A stretch of DNA of 64,000 nucleotides from Pseudomonas xantholysinigenes (GCF_014268885.2 NZ_CP077095.1:3477501-3541500), one strand, 5' to 3'; positions 1 to 8,556 are shown, counted from the stretch's first letter. Numbers and translations: made by a program. Notes: a model not told the origin generated them from the sequence alone.

Positions 1-86
1 AATCGAACACCCAATGACCTGAAAGAAGTTGGAATCAGTCTATAAGAATTAATAAGTTAGCATGTGGCTTTGCAAATAGGCCTGCA

Positions 87-203
87 TTAATAATTTTCCA
101 TATGTCGTCCACGCCCCCAGCACTCGCTGATCTGATCCAGTACCGCCATCACCCGACCGGGCTGGGTCGGCTGTGAGGTGGCAAACAGATCATCGGCGTA
201 ACC
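87..203 (-). pseudogene. 3' fragment of a UmuC/RulB-like DNA polymerase V gene
   Basis: Read on the minus strand, this stretch encodes about 38 residues, including YADDLF and VMAVLDQI followed by WGRG, and then stops. That is the layout of the C-terminal tail of UmuC/RulB Y-family polymerases (a DDLF-type beta-clamp-binding segment followed by an LDxIN-WGRG motif). No upstream polymerase sequence precedes it in the window, because the plus-strand orphan gene lies there, and it ends early. I read it as a remnant. umuDC/rulAB genes are known insertion hot-spots for Pseudomonas islands, which fits the integrase remnant nearby. The homology call is from motif memory over a short stretch. Confidence 0.5.
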
Positions 204-210
204 ATGAAAT

Positions 211-239
211 TTGACAGTGGCAATTTACCAACCTTTAAT
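211..239 (+). promoter_or_regulatory. sigma-70 promoter of the 176-aa orphan gene
   Basis: A perfect -35 box TTGACA (211-216) is separated by 17 bp from a -10 box TTTAAT (234-239). The start would fall near 246, giving an untranslated leader of about 84 nt before the ATG at 330. Confidence 0.7.
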
Positions 240-277
240 AGCTGAGCGTATGCAAGTGCTGGATTCATAAAACAGGG

Positions 278-304
278 AGAAACTCTTATCCATCTAGAGT
301 TTCT
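278..304 (+). promoter_or_regulatory. leader inverted repeat upstream of the orphan gene
   Basis: Perfect 9-bp arms AGAAACTCT and AGAGTTTCT enclose a 9-nt loop. The repeat lies downstream of the predicted transcription start and ends 25 nt before the start codon. It could be an operator or an mRNA hairpin; the sequence does not decide between these. Confidence 0.45.
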
Positions 305-329
305 AGTTTAATAAAAAAGGGAAATTAAA

Positions 330-860
330 ATGTCTGAAGCACTCAGGAAAACAGTCTCGAATGACAGCCTAGGCACGCCTAAAAAGTTCACCCTCTACGA
401 GCAGAATGGCATCAAGATTACCTTGACGCTGCCAAGCCCAGTGGCGCTCAATCTGAACAGCCAGGAATTTTACCCCCCAGAAGCGGACCGAACCACGATA
501 TTGGCCCCAGTGCTGGAGAACAACTCGGGTATGGCCGTCAAATCGGCGTCGTTCAGTATCAAGCTCAATAACGTCATAGAGAACGACAATACGGTCGCGA
601 ATGTGCGGTGGTGGAGCGTCGATGAGGCCCAGGGGTTACAATCCATGGAGTTCACTTGTGGCCAAATTGATGACAAGGGCAATGGCTCAGGTACCGCCAA
701 GACTCCTGGATACTCTCGAATCCGCTGGGCCACCATGGCGAACACCGCACGCCAAAATCAAACCTTTACCGTGAGCAATGTCAATGTCTTGCTCACCTTT
801 AATTCGTCGGCAGATACAACTACAGGTGCAAATGACGGGCCAATTATCAGGGTTGGTTAA
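330..860 (+). CDS. hypothetical protein, 176 aa, island-type orphan
   Basis: The ATG at 330 follows an AAAGGGAAATT ribosome-binding site. The product is 176 aa, with no signal peptide, lipobox or transmembrane segment. It is rich in Asn, Thr, Ser and Val with alternating polar and hydrophobic residues (for example around VNVLLTF near the C-terminus), which suggests an all-beta fold. I do not recognise the family. Codon use is more A+T-rich than in flanking genes. It sits between a UmuC remnant and an integrase remnant next to tRNA-Val, with its own promoter and leader hairpin, so it looks like surviving island cargo. No neighbour suggests a partner. Confidence 0.75.
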   Translation: MSEALRKTVSNDSLGTPKKFTLYEQNGIKITLTLPSPVALNLNSQEFYPPEADRTTILAPVLENNSGMAVKSASFSIKLNNVIENDNTVANVRWWSVDEAQGLQSMEFTCGQIDDKGNGSGTAKTPGYSRIRWATMANTARQNQTFTVSNVNVLLTFNSSADTTTGANDGPIIRVG

Positions 861-1045
861 CTGATCTGCTACCGCGGGGCCCAGCGTTCTGGTCCCTGCG
901 GTAGCCCCGCCTACTTCATTCAATTCGACACCACCACGACTGCGCACGTCCGCCCTAAGCGGGGTGATCTTGGAGAGTTTGTCTGTCGAGATGGCGACGC
1001 CGCGCTCACGGCGGCGAACGAGCAGAAAGTACATGCGGCACCAAT

Positions 1046-1061
1046 ACTGTATATATACAGT
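1046..1061. promoter_or_regulatory. 16-bp perfect palindrome resembling an SOS box with short spacing
   Basis: ACTGTATATATACAGT is self-complementary. It has the CTG...CAG ends and TA alternation of a LexA site but only 8 nt between the triplets, where the usual spacing is 10. It may be a decayed LexA site from the mobile DNA or an unrelated palindrome. Confidence 0.3.
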
Positions 1062-1149
1062 TTTTGATCATTCAAACGGATGATCAGGCTCTGGGCCGGC
1101 ACAACGTCGTACCAACCACGCAAGTCACCGTGCTCCGGGTAGAGACGCA

Positions 1150-1410
1150 GGCCCGCATTACCTGCCCAAAAGCTTCAGGAAGGCCAGGGACGCCGCGAAG
1201 GCCTACGAACACCTCGAATTCGAAGAGCGCCCAACGTCCCACGAGATCCGGGCTTTGGGTGCCTGGCTGTACGAACAACAGAAATTCTCGACTGAGTATG
1301 TGCAGCTTCTGATGGGGCACGCCACTGCCGAAATGACAGAGCGGTATCAAGACGGGCACGCACCGAAGGGCATTCAATACGTCGAAGCGAAGGCTGACCT
1401 GGCCATCTGA
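1150..1410 (+). pseudogene. 3' fragment of a phage-type tyrosine recombinase (integrase)
   Basis: The frame ending at TGA 1408-1410 encodes the C-terminal catalytic part of a phage integrase: FRKARDAAKAY, then TSHEIRALGAWLY (the HxxR box), LLMGHAT (the G-H box) and MTERYQ with the nucleophilic Tyr. An in-frame stop lies at 1081-1083 and no N-terminal or core-binding domain is present, so only the last 85 or so codons survive. It points toward the 3' end of tRNA-Val about 120 bp away, the usual target of such enzymes. I infer the leftover of an excised or decayed island. It is not functional as it stands. Confidence 0.8.
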
Positions 1411-1478
1411 CGAGCGGCAAGCACCCGTAAAGACTAGATAGAGGTGGGTGGTTCTACAAAAGTTTTGCCAAAACAAAA

Positions 1479-1503
1479 AGGGCGACCCTCTCGGATCGCC
1501 CTT
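1479..1503 (-). terminator. rho-independent terminator of tRNA-Val
   Basis: On the minus strand, AAGGGCGA pairs with TCGCCCTT around a 9-nt loop and is followed by a T-run. It lies about 30 nt downstream of the tRNA 3' end. Confidence 0.8.
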
Positions 1504-1531
1504 CAAGCGCCCGGAAACCGGGGCTTTTGTT

Positions 1532-1608
1532 TGGTAGGCACAATTGGACTCGAACCAACGACCCCCACCATGTCAAGGTGGTGCTCTAACCAACTGAGCT
1601 ATGTGCCT
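1532..1608 (-). tRNA. tRNA-Val (anticodon GAC)
   Basis: The 77-nt minus-strand sequence folds as a cloverleaf: acceptor AGGCACA/TGTGCCT, anticodon stem CCACC/GGTGG with loop TTGACAT (anticodon GAC), TPsiC loop GTTCGAGTC, discriminator A and an encoded CCA end at 1532-1534. GAC reads valine GUC/GUU codons. The integrase remnant lies downstream of its 3' end, so the tRNA probably served as an attachment site. Confidence 0.95.
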
Positions 1609-1809
1609 GTCGTGTGGGGCGCATTCTACGCGTTCCCAAAACGGTGTCAACTGTTTTTTTCACGCTAACCTACTGAATATTAAAAATATTTGCAGAGGGC
1701 GCAGCGCGCTCGTGCGTAAAGGATTTTCACCGGACGACTAGCGGGTGTTTATTATTATTGATAGCATCGGTACATTCGTTAAAAATATAAAACACGAGGT
1801 TTCTCGAGC

Positions 1810-3093
1810 ATGGCCAACACCCCCTACCCCCAGTCCTACTACGCCGCCTCGGCCAACCCGGTGCCGCCACGTCCGGCGCTGCAGGGTGAGGTGGAAACCG
1901 ATGTATGCATCATCGGTGCCGGCTACACCGGCCTGTCCAGCGCCCTGTTCCTGCTGGAAAACGGCTTCAAGGTGAGCATCGTCGAAGCGGCCAAGGTCGG
2001 CTTCGGCGCCTCGGGCCGCAATGGCGGCCAGATCGTCAACAGCTACAGCCGCGACATCGACGTCATCGAGCGCACCGTCGGCCCCAAGCAGGCGCAACTG
2101 CTGGGCCAGATGGCCTTCGAGGGCGGCCGCATCATCCGCGAGCGCGTGGCCAAGTACAACATCCAGTGCGACCTGAAGGACGGCGGCGTGTTCGCCGCGC
2201 TGACCAGCAAGCAGATGGGCCACCTGGAATCGCAGAAACGCCTGTGGGAACGCTTCGGCCACAACCAGCTTGAGCTGATGGACCAGAAGCGCATCCGCGA
2301 AGTGGTGGCCTGCGACAGCTATGTCGGCGGCATGCTCGACATGAGCGGCGGCCACATCCACCCGTTGAACCTGGCCCTGGGCGAAGCCGCCGCGGTCGAG
2401 TCACTGGGCGGCATCATCTACGAACAGTCCCCGGCCGTGCGCATCGAGCGCGGCGCCAACCCGGTGGTGCACACCCCGCAAGGTAAAGTACGCGCCAAGT
2501 TCATCATCGTTGCCGGCAACGCCTACCTGGGCAACCTGGTGCCGGAGCTGGCCGCCAAGTCCATGCCGTGCGGCACCCAGGTGATCACCACCGAGCCTCT
2601 GGGCGACGAGCTGGCGCGCACTTTGCTGCCGCAGGACTACTGCGTCGAGGACTGCAACTACCTGCTCGACTACTACCGCCTGACCGGCGACAAGCGCCTG
2701 ATCTTCGGCGGCGGCGTGGTCTACGGCGCGCGCGACCCGGCGAACATCGAGGCGATCATCCGACCGAAGATGCTCAAAGCCTTCCCGCAACTGAAGAACG
2801 TCAAGATCGACTACGCCTGGACCGGCAACTTCCTGCTGACCCTGTCGCGCCTGCCACAGGTCGGCCGGATCGGCGACAACATCTATTACTCCCAGGGTTG
2901 CTCGGGCCATGGCGTGACCTACACCCACCTGGCGGGCAAGGTCCTGGCCGAGGCCCTGCGTGGCCAGGCCGAACGCTTCGACGCGTTCGCCGGCCTGCCG
3001 CACTACCCGTTCCCGGGCGGGCAGATGCTGCGCGTGCCGTTCAGCGCCATCGGTGCCTGGTACTACAGCCTGCGCGATCGTCTGGGCTTCTAA
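1810..3093 (+). CDS. puuB: FAD-dependent gamma-glutamylputrescine oxidase-like oxidoreductase
   Basis: A 427-aa flavoprotein of the DAO (glycine/D-amino-acid oxidase) family, most like PuuB/OrdL, which oxidises gamma-glutamylputrescine to the aldehyde in putrescine breakdown. The Rossmann FAD motif IIGAGYTGLS lies near residue 35 and GASGRNGGQ near residue 66. A GCSGHGVTYTHLAGK segment near residue 364 closes the FAD site. The start has an AGGT-type ribosome-binding site. The gene stands alone, with an A+T-rich upstream region and a hairpin terminator after the stop. No other puu/pau gene is adjacent, so the exact amine substrate is inferred from the family. Confidence 0.8.
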   Translation: MANTPYPQSYYAASANPVPPRPALQGEVETDVCIIGAGYTGLSSALFLLENGFKVSIVEAAKVGFGASGRNGGQIVNSYSRDIDVIERTVGPKQAQLLGQMAFEGGRIIRERVAKYNIQCDLKDGGVFAALTSKQMGHLESQKRLWERFGHNQLELMDQKRIREVVACDSYVGGMLDMSGGHIHPLNLALGEAAAVESLGGIIYEQSPAVRIERGANPVVHTPQGKVRAKFIIVAGNAYLGNLVPELAAKSMPCGTQVITTEPLGDELARTLLPQDYCVEDCNYLLDYYRLTGDKRLIFGGGVVYGARDPANIEAIIRPKMLKAFPQLKNVKIDYAWTGNFLLTLSRLPQVGRIGDNIYYSQGCSGHGVTYTHLAGKVLAEALRGQAERFDAFAGLPHYPFPGGQMLRVPFSAIGAWYYSLRDRLGF

Positions 3094-3102
3094 GACAGCT
3101 TG

Positions 3103-3122
3103 GGGCCGCCTTGCGGCCCTTT
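3103..3122 (+). terminator. terminator between convergent puuB and the C39-like lipoprotein gene
   Basis: GGGCCGC pairs with GCGGCCC around loop CTT and is followed by TTT. It probably serves mainly the plus-strand gene. Confidence 0.75.
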
Positions 3123-3125
3123 CCC

Positions 3126-3806
3126 TCAATGCCCGAGGCTGGTGATCGCCTGCTTCGCCGCGATCTCCTGCCCTGCACGGGCCAGTTCATCCGCCGCCTG
3201 CAACCAACGCTGGCGATCGACCTGCGCCGGCAACTGCCGCGGCGACTGCAGCAATATCGCCCACTTGCCCTCCTTGGCCCAGGCCGACTCGAAATCGGCG
3301 AACTCCATCAGCTGGCGCCGATGCGTGCCCGAACGCAACAACACACGCTGCTTGTAGCGGTCGTAACCGATCAGCACGGCATAACGCGGCTCGCTCCACC
3401 AGGCCGATCCCTCCTGGTAGCGCAGCAACACCGGATAACCAGCCGCCACCTGCATCAACAAGGCATCGAGCCGCGCGTCCAGCGGGTACACCAGCATGCC
3501 GTACTCCCGCGCCACCTTGGGAATCGCGGTCTGCAGCGTGTCGGCCGCTTGCGGCAGGCCCAACGGTTTGTCCAGCAGCCCGGGCGTGATCGGCGCGCCC
3601 TGGCGCGACAACATCGCCGCCAAGGCCATCGAACCGCTGTGATTGGCATTGCCACCATAGAACGGCACGCTGCTGATCTCGACCCGCTGCGGCAGGCTCT
3701 TGAGCGTGGTCGACGGTGTGCTGGCGCAGCCGGCCAGTGCCGCGACCGCCAGGCAGGCGATCAGCAGACGGCGCGGGGCGCGGGGCATGGGGAGCTTTGG
3801 CAACAT
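3126..3806 (-). CDS. lipoprotein with a C39-peptidase-like domain lacking the catalytic cysteine
   Basis: A 226-aa protein with a lipoprotein signal ending in LAGC (Cys near residue 27), so probably a periplasmic lipoprotein. The mature part resembles the C39-like cysteine peptidase family: VPFYGG, then a small-residue helix, and a conserved HRRQLMEF...WAKEGKW region near residues 163-182. In active members the helix begins with a QCGPAAL-type motif carrying the nucleophile. Here the equivalent reads HSGSMALA, so Ser or Gly takes the Cys position. Proteolysis is therefore doubtful. The start at 3806 has a GAGAG ribosome-binding site; a second ATG lies 6 codons in. It is monocistronic and convergent with puuB. 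Confidence 0.65.
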   Translation of the reverse strand: MLPKLPMPRAPRRLLIACLAVAALAGCASTPSTTLKSLPQRVEISSVPFYGGNANHSGSMALAAMLSRQGAPITPGLLDKPLGLPQAADTLQTAIPKVAREYGMLVYPLDARLDALLMQVAAGYPVLLRYQEGSAWWSEPRYAVLIGYDRYKQRVLLRSGTHRRQLMEFADFESAWAKEGKWAILLQSPRQLPAQVDRQRWLQAADELARAGQEIAAKQAITSLGH

Positions 3807-4016
3807 GGACTCTCGCTTGATCCAACACCGGGCGCCAGTGCCCGGCCATGACCGTCGATCATAGGCCGCGGGCGCGTCCGGGTATAGCCCGGCGCGGGCT
3901 TGGAACGAAACGGCCCAAGCACTAGACCTTCGGTCAATGGAACGTCACAGCCGCCAGGCTAGACTAAAGCTGTGTCTGGATGGCGGGCCCGGCTCGCCAG
4001 AGAGAAGGAGGCACAC

Positions 4017-4196
4017 ATGAGCCTGACAATGGCTATTTTAATGCTGGTCGGCATGTGGCTCAGCGTCGCGGTCGCCATGCTCTGGGGCGTACTGCGCATC
4101 GTGCGTCGGCATGCCCACCCTCATCATCTGCCACCGCAAGCCCTGGCCAAACCACAGCCATTACGCCGTGCTCGGCGGCATGCCGGGGCACATTGA
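4017..4196 (+). CDS. small single-span membrane protein, 59 aa
   Basis: ATG 4017 follows a strong AAGGAGG site (4005-4011), which decides this start over a longer frame opening at 3972. The 59-aa product has one N-terminal hydrophobic helix (residues about 3-25, including ILMLVGMWL) and a basic, His- and Arg-rich cytoplasmic tail. No family is recognised. The gene stands alone before a strong hairpin. Confidence 0.6.
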   Translation: MSLTMAILMLVGMWLSVAVAMLWGVLRIVRRHAHPHHLPPQALAKPQPLRRARRHAGAH

Positions 4197-4221
4197 TCTG
4201 AACTGTTTCTAAAACGTCTCA

Positions 4222-4261
4222 CGGGGCAAGTCGCATCGATGCGCCGATGCGACTTGCCCCG
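4222..4261. terminator. 17-bp perfect stem between convergent genes
   Basis: CGGGGCAAGTCGCATCG pairs perfectly with its complement around a 6-nt loop. It separates the small membrane gene from the convergent terC gene. There is no long T-run, but the stem is very stable, so it may act as a bidirectional terminator. Confidence 0.6.
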
Positions 4262-4279
4262 CGATGGTTTCAGCCCAGG

Positions 4280-5032
4280 TCAGCCCTCGGCCGCCTCACG
4301 CTTCAAGCGCGCTCGACGGGCCATGATGTTGAGGACCTCGATGGCGGTCGAGAACGCCATGGCAGCATACACGTAGCCTTTCGGTACATGGGCGCCAAAG
4401 CCTTCGGCGATCAGGGTCATACCGATCATGATCAGGAAACCCAGCGCCAGCATCACCACCGTCGGGTTGTCGTTGATGAACTTGGCCAGCGGGTCGGCCG
4501 CCACCAGCATCACGATCACGGCACTGATCACGGCGATGATCATGATCGGCAGGTGCTCGGTCATGCCCACGGCGGTGATGATGCTGTCGATCGAGAACAC
4601 GATGTCCAGCAGCAGGATCTGGAAGATCGCCGCGGTGAAGCCGATGGTCACGGTGCTGCCAACCTTGGACTCTTCCTTGGCGCCATGAGGGTCGACGCTT
4701 TCATGGATCTCCTTGGTCGCCTTCCACAGCAGGAACAGGCCACCGGCGATGAGGATCATGTCCTTCCACGAGAACGTGTGACCGAAGACGTCGATCACCG
4801 GCTCCGTCAACTGGACGATCCAGGCCACGGTGCTGAGCAGCGCCAGGCGCATGACCAGGGCCATGCTGATCCCGATGCGCCGCGCCTTGGAGCGGTACGC
4901 CTCGGGCAGCTTGTTGGTGAGGATGGAGATGAAGATCAGGTTGTCGATCCCCAGCACCACCTCCATGGCCACCAGCGTTGCCAGGGCAACCCAGGCGGTG
5001 GGGCTAGCGGCGAGTTCCAGCAAATATTCCAT
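4280..5032 (-). CDS. TerC/YgdQ-family integral membrane protein
   Basis: A 250-aa polytopic membrane protein with about seven helices and the TerC family's intramembrane acidic motifs: VLGIDNLIF near residue 27 and [11 protein letters not shown] near residue 141. The family is linked to metal-ion (Mn) homeostasis and tellurite resistance; the ion for this member is not shown by the sequence. A short lipoprotein gene ends 18 bp upstream on the same strand, so the two are probably co-transcribed. Length and motifs look intact. Confidence 0.85.
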   Translation of the reverse strand: MEYLLELAASPTAWVALATLVAMEVVLGIDNLIFISILTNKLPEAYRSKARRIGISMALVMRLALLSTVAWIVQLTEPVIDVFGHTFSWKDMILIAGGLFLLWKATKEIHESVDPHGAKEESKVGSTVTIGFTAAIFQILLLDIVFSIDSIITAVGMTEHLPIMIIAVISAVIVMLVAADPLAKFINDNPTVVMLALGFLIMIGMTLIAEGFGAHVPKGYVYAAMAFSTAIEVLNIMARRARLKREAAEG

Positions 5033-5050
5033 GGGTCAGTCCTGCCTTGG

Positions 5051-5290
5051 TCAGATGTCCTGGGTGTCTTTCTTGGCGTCTTCGGCCTTGGTCTTGTCGC
5101 CATCGCTGCCGATGGCCTCGCTCAAGGCTTGCTGCGCGCTTTCGTGGGTCTTGTCGATCGCCTGCTTGGCCGTCTGCGCGGCCTGGTCGAGCATCTGCTG
5201 GGCGGATTTCTCGGCCTGGTCGCAGCCACTCATGGCGAACATCGCCAGGGCCAGGACCAGAGGGGTACCGATGGATTTGAAGTGCAGCAT
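5051..5290 (-). CDS. small lipoprotein, 79 aa, coiled-coil
   Basis: The signal peptide ends in a lipobox MSGC (Cys near residue 23). The remainder is an Ala-, Gln-, Lys- and Asp-rich amphipathic helix, probably a coiled coil exposed to the periplasm. It is the first gene of a two-gene unit with the TerC-family gene 18 bp downstream. No enzyme domain is present. It could be a structural envelope lipoprotein; no specific family is recognised. Confidence 0.7.
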   Translation of the reverse strand: MLHFKSIGTPLVLALAMFAMSGCDQAEKSAQQMLDQAAQTAKQAIDKTHESAQQALSEAIGSDGDKTKAEDAKKDTQDI

Positions 5291-5372
5291 GGAGTCCTCG
5301 CTTGTCGATAACCGTGCGGCGCGCCGGGCGCCTGATGGGTCGGCATTCTAGAGAGACTGAAACATCCGGAAA

Positions 5373-5411
5373 ATTCGTATTTTCAACGGTTATACTTCGG
5401 TTTTAACGAAT
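5373..5411 (+). promoter_or_regulatory. candidate LysR-type operator and promoter of nhaR
   Basis: ATTCGT (5373-5378) and ACGAAT (5406-5411) form an interrupted palindrome directly upstream of nhaR, overlapping a -10-like TATACT at 5391-5396. LysR regulators commonly bind such dyads at their own promoter. The assignment is inference. Confidence 0.4.
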
Positions 5412-5422
5412 CGAGAAACACC

Positions 5423-6316
5423 ATGCTCAACTACCGCCAGCTTCATTACTTCTGGGCTGTAGCTAAGACCGGAAGTATCGCCCGCGCCAGCGAACAGTTG
5501 AACCTGACGCCCCAGACCATCAGCGGCCAGATCAGCCTGTTCGAGCAGACCTGGAACCTGGAACTGTTCCAGCGCGTCGGTCGCCAGTTGGAACTGACCG
5601 AAAGCGGCCGCCAGACCCTGGCCTATGCCGAGCAGATGTTCCAGATCGGCGGCGAGCTCGAAGCCATGCTGCGCGCCGGGCCCCAGGAACAAATCCTGTT
5701 TCGCGTCGGGGTGGCCGACGTGGTGCCCAAGTCCATTGTCTACCGCCTGCTGGCACCGACCATGGAGCTGGACAATGTGCTACGCATCAACTGTCGCGAG
5801 GACAAACTCGAACGCCTGCTCGCTGATCTGGCGATCCAGCGCCTGGACCTGGTGATCTCCGACAGCCCCATGCCCAACCACCTGGATATCAAAGGCTACA
5901 GTCAAAAACTCGGAGAATGCGGCCTGAGCTTCTTCGCCACCCCTACCCTGGCCGCGCAACTGGCCAGGCCATTTCCGGCCTGCCTGGACGACGCGCCACT
6001 GCTGATTCCCGGCCAGGAGACCGTGCTGCGCAGCCGCCTGTTGCGCTGGCTGGGCGAACAGCAGGTGCAGCCGCGCATCGTCGGCGAGTTCGACGACAGC
6101 GCGCTGATGCAGGCCTTCGGCCAGTCCGGCAGCGGCATCTTTGTCGCCCCCAGCGTGATCGCCGAGGAAGTCTGCCGCCAGTACGGCGTGGAACTGATCG
6201 GCCAGACCGAGGCGGTGAACGAGTCGTTCTACGCCATTTCGGTGGAGCGCAAGGTCAAGCACCCAGGGATCGTGGCAATCACCGAAGGCGCGCGGCGCGA
6301 GCTGTTCCATTGGTAA
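5423..6316 (+). CDS. nhaR: NhaR-type LysR-family transcriptional regulator
   Basis: A 297-aa LysR-type regulator. Residues 1-60 form the winged helix-turn-helix (YFWAVAKTGSIARASEQL, then QTISGQISLFE), and the rest is the ligand-binding domain. The WNLELFQRVGRQLELTESG block and the C-terminal half match the NhaR group, which activates the Na+/H+ antiporter gene nhaA in response to Na+ in enteric bacteria. Here nhaA is not adjacent but lies about 4 kb downstream on the same strand, with sstT in between. Whether it controls nhaA or another target is inferred. A dyad sits just upstream. Confidence 0.8.
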   Translation: MLNYRQLHYFWAVAKTGSIARASEQLNLTPQTISGQISLFEQTWNLELFQRVGRQLELTESGRQTLAYAEQMFQIGGELEAMLRAGPQEQILFRVGVADVVPKSIVYRLLAPTMELDNVLRINCREDKLERLLADLAIQRLDLVISDSPMPNHLDIKGYSQKLGECGLSFFATPTLAAQLARPFPACLDDAPLLIPGQETVLRSRLLRWLGEQQVQPRIVGEFDDSALMQAFGQSGSGIFVAPSVIAEEVCRQYGVELIGQTEAVNESFYAISVERKVKHPGIVAITEGARRELFHW

Positions 6317-6399
6317 ATGGTGCGGCCAGTCATCGCGGGGCGCCATGGCCTGGCCTGTGATAAAGTCGCGCCCTTTCACGTAACCGGATCTTGCTGCAC

Positions 6400-7611
6400 A
6401 TGACCCCCATCCTCCGCCTCATCAACCGCACTGGCCTGGTGACGCAGATCTGCATCGGCCTGGTGGCCGGCATCCTGCTCGCCCTGCTCGCCCCCGCCGT
6501 GGCCCGCGACCTGGCCTTCCTCGGCAAGGTGTTCGTCAGCGCGCTCAAGGCCGTGGCGCCGGTACTGGTGTTCATCCTGGTGATGGCCTCGATCGCCAAC
6601 CACCGCCATGGCCAGGAAACCCATATCCGCCCGATCCTCTGGCTGTACCTGCTGGGCACCTTCGCCGCGGCGGTGGTGGCCGTGGCGGCGAGCATGCTGT
6701 TCCCCTCGCACCTGGCCCTGACCACCGGCGAAGCCACCCTCAGCGCCCCGGGCGGCATTGCCGAGGTGATGCAGAACCTGCTGCTGAGCGCCGTGGACAA
6801 CCCGGTCAATGCCTTGCTCAACGCCAACTTCATCGGTGTGCTGACTTGGGCCATCGGCCTGGGCGTGGCGCTGCGCCATGCCGGTGAAACCACCCGCACC
6901 GTGGTCGAGGACCTGTCCAACGGCGTGACCCTGATCGTGCGCGTGGTCATCCGCTTCGCCCCGCTGGGCATCTTCGGCCTGGTCAGCGCCACCCTGGCGC
7001 AGTCCGGGCTCGACGCGCTGCTCGGCTACCTGCACCTACTCGGCGTGCTGATCGGTTGCATGCTGTTCGTGGCGCTGGTGATGAACCCGTTGATCGTGTT
7101 CTGGAAGATCCGCCGCAACCCCTACCCGCTGACCCTGCTGTGCCTGCGTGAAAGCGGCATCACCGCATTTTTCACCCGCAGCTCGGCGGCCAATATCCCG
7201 GTCAACCTGGCGTTGTCGGAAAAGCTCGGCCTGCACGAGGACACCTATTCGGTGTCGATCCCCCTCGGCGCGACCATCAACATGGCCGGCGCGGCGATCA
7301 CCATCACCGTGCTGACCCTGGCCGCCGTACATACCCTGGGTATCCCGGTGGACCTGCCAACCGCCGTGCTGCTCAGCGTGGTCGCGGCGGTCTGCGCCTG
7401 CGGTGCCTCGGGCGTGGCCGGTGGCTCGCTGCTGCTGATCCCGCTGGCTTGCAGCCTGTTTGGCATCCCCAGCGAGATCGCCATGCAAGTGGTTGCGGTC
7501 GGCTTCATCATCGGCGTGCTGCAGGACTCGGCGGAAACCGCGCTCAACTCCTCGACCGATGTGCTGTTCACCGCCGCCGCCTGCCAGGCCATGGAGCGAC
7601 GCAACGCCTGA
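6400..7611 (+). CDS. sstT: Na+/serine-threonine symporter SstT
   Basis: A 403-aa dicarboxylate/amino acid:cation symporter (DAACS) of SstT type. The protein has [21 protein letters not shown] near residue 50, [13 protein letters not shown] near residue 262 (the substrate-binding serine-rich hairpin) and a second hairpin around [10 protein letters not shown] near residue 340. SstT imports serine and threonine with Na+. The ATG at 6400 fits family N-termini better than the in-frame TTG at 6391. It is preceded by nhaR and followed by a 14-bp hairpin. The Na+ coupling of SstT and NhaA may explain their proximity; that is inference. Confidence 0.9.
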   Translation: MTPILRLINRTGLVTQICIGLVAGILLALLAPAVARDLAFLGKVFVSALKAVAPVLVFILVMASIANHRHGQETHIRPILWLYLLGTFAAAVVAVAASMLFPSHLALTTGEATLSAPGGIAEVMQNLLLSAVDNPVNALLNANFIGVLTWAIGLGVALRHAGETTRTVVEDLSNGVTLIVRVVIRFAPLGIFGLVSATLAQSGLDALLGYLHLLGVLIGCMLFVALVMNPLIVFWKIRRNPYPLTLLCLRESGITAFFTRSSAANIPVNLALSEKLGLHEDTYSVSIPLGATINMAGAAITITVLTLAAVHTLGIPVDLPTAVLLSVVAAVCACGASGVAGGSLLLIPLACSLFGIPSEIAMQVVAVGFIIGVLQDSAETALNSSTDVLFTAAACQAMERRNA

Positions 7612-7615
7612 CCCC

Positions 7616-7647
7616 AAGGCCGGCTCCTGCACACAGGAGCCGGCCTT
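7616..7647 (+). terminator. 14-bp stem hairpin after sstT
   Basis: AAGGCCGGCTCCTG pairs perfectly with CAGGAGCCGGCCTT around loop CACA. No T-run follows, so it may be a REP-like element used as a transcript 3' end. Confidence 0.6.
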
Positions 7648-7715
7648 GCCGGCGATTGCTTAAGCCAGGCGCATTACCTACGCTAGTGGCCTTTTCCTCG
7701 CAATGAGACAGGGCC

Positions 7716-8363
7716 ATGTCAGACGACCAAATCACCGGCGAAGGCCGCTTCACCAGCATCGAGATCCGCGTACTGGGTGCGCTGATCGAAAAGCAGGCCA
7801 CCAGCCCGGAAACCTACCCCCTGACCCTCAATGCCCTGGTCCTGGCCTGCAACCAGAAAACCAGCCGCGAACCGGTCATGAACCTCTCCCCCGGCCAGGT
7901 CGGCCAGGCCCTGCGCGCGCTCGAGGGCCAAGACATGGCGCGCCTGCAGATGGGCAGCCGCGCCGACCGTTGGGAACAGCGGGTGGACAAGGCACTGGAA
8001 CTGGTACCGGCGCAATTGGTACTGATGGGCCTGATGTTCCTGCGTGGCCCCCAGACCCTCAACGAACTGCTGACCCGCAGCAATCGCCTGCACGAGTTCG
8101 AGGATGTCGACCAGGTCCAGCACCAACTGGAGCGCCTGATCTCACGTGGCCTGGCCCTGCACTTGCCACGCCAGGCCGGCCAGCGCGAGGACCGCTACAC
8201 CCACGCCCTGGGCGATCCGGCGGAGATCGAAGCGATACTCGCCGCCCGCCAGCAGGAAGGTGGCGCACGCGCCAGCGCGGCGCAGGCGGCGGACGAGCGC
8301 ATCGAGGCACTGGAGGCGCGGGTCGCCGCGCTGGAAGCCCGCCTGGCACAACTCGAAGGCTGA
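7716..8363 (+). CDS. YceH/DUF480 family protein
   Basis: A 215-aa protein of the YceH (DUF480) family. Two winged-helix-like domains contain the conserved [17 protein letters not shown] start, YPLTLNAL and NQKTSREPV near residues 30-50, and [12 protein letters not shown] near residue 112. The C-terminal 45 residues are an Ala- and Glu-rich coiled coil ([18 protein letters not shown]). The function is not established; the fold suggests DNA binding or a scaffold. The gene stands alone and ends 1 bp from a convergent small gene. Confidence 0.85.
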   Translation: MSDDQITGEGRFTSIEIRVLGALIEKQATSPETYPLTLNALVLACNQKTSREPVMNLSPGQVGQALRALEGQDMARLQMGSRADRWEQRVDKALELVPAQLVLMGLMFLRGPQTLNELLTRSNRLHEFEDVDQVQHQLERLISRGLALHLPRQAGQREDRYTHALGDPAEIEAILAARQQEGGARASAAQAADERIEALEARVAALEARLAQLEG

Positions 8364-8364
8364 C

Positions 8365-8556
8365 TCAGGGCGCATCGGCCTTGGGGAAGTGCCGACAGCT
8401 CTTGCGTTCGGCCAGTTCCCGGTCACTGGGGCGCTGGTCGACGAACACCGTACGGCCGTCACGGTAGATTTCCAGGTAGCCCCAATGCAGGTCCTGCTCG
8501 GTCTGCCCGGGCTTGGGGGGCACGAGCCACCAAGGCTCGCGGCTGATCAGGGTCAT
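8365..8556 (-). CDS. hypothetical protein, 63 aa
   Basis: The ATG at 8556 follows GGGAG 9 nt upstream, which decides this start. The 63-aa product has Trp-rich EPWWLVPPKPGQ followed by a short beta-like region (YLEIYRDGRTVFVDQRPS) and ends with a His and Asp tail. It has no signal or transmembrane segment. No family function is known to me. It is convergent with and nearly touching the YceH-family gene. Confidence 0.65.
   Translation of the reverse strand: MTLISREPWWLVPPKPGQTEQDLHWGYLEIYRDGRTVFVDQRPSDRELAERKSCRHFPKADAP

Noticed and set aside
1046..1061. LexA (SOS) box
   Set aside because: The triplets are 8 nt apart, not 10, so it does not meet the consensus. It is kept only as an unexplained palindrome.
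4247..5311. Plus-strand open frame (354 aa) opposite terC
   Set aside because: His-, Asp- and Gln-rich shadow of a membrane-protein gene; no ribosome-binding site.
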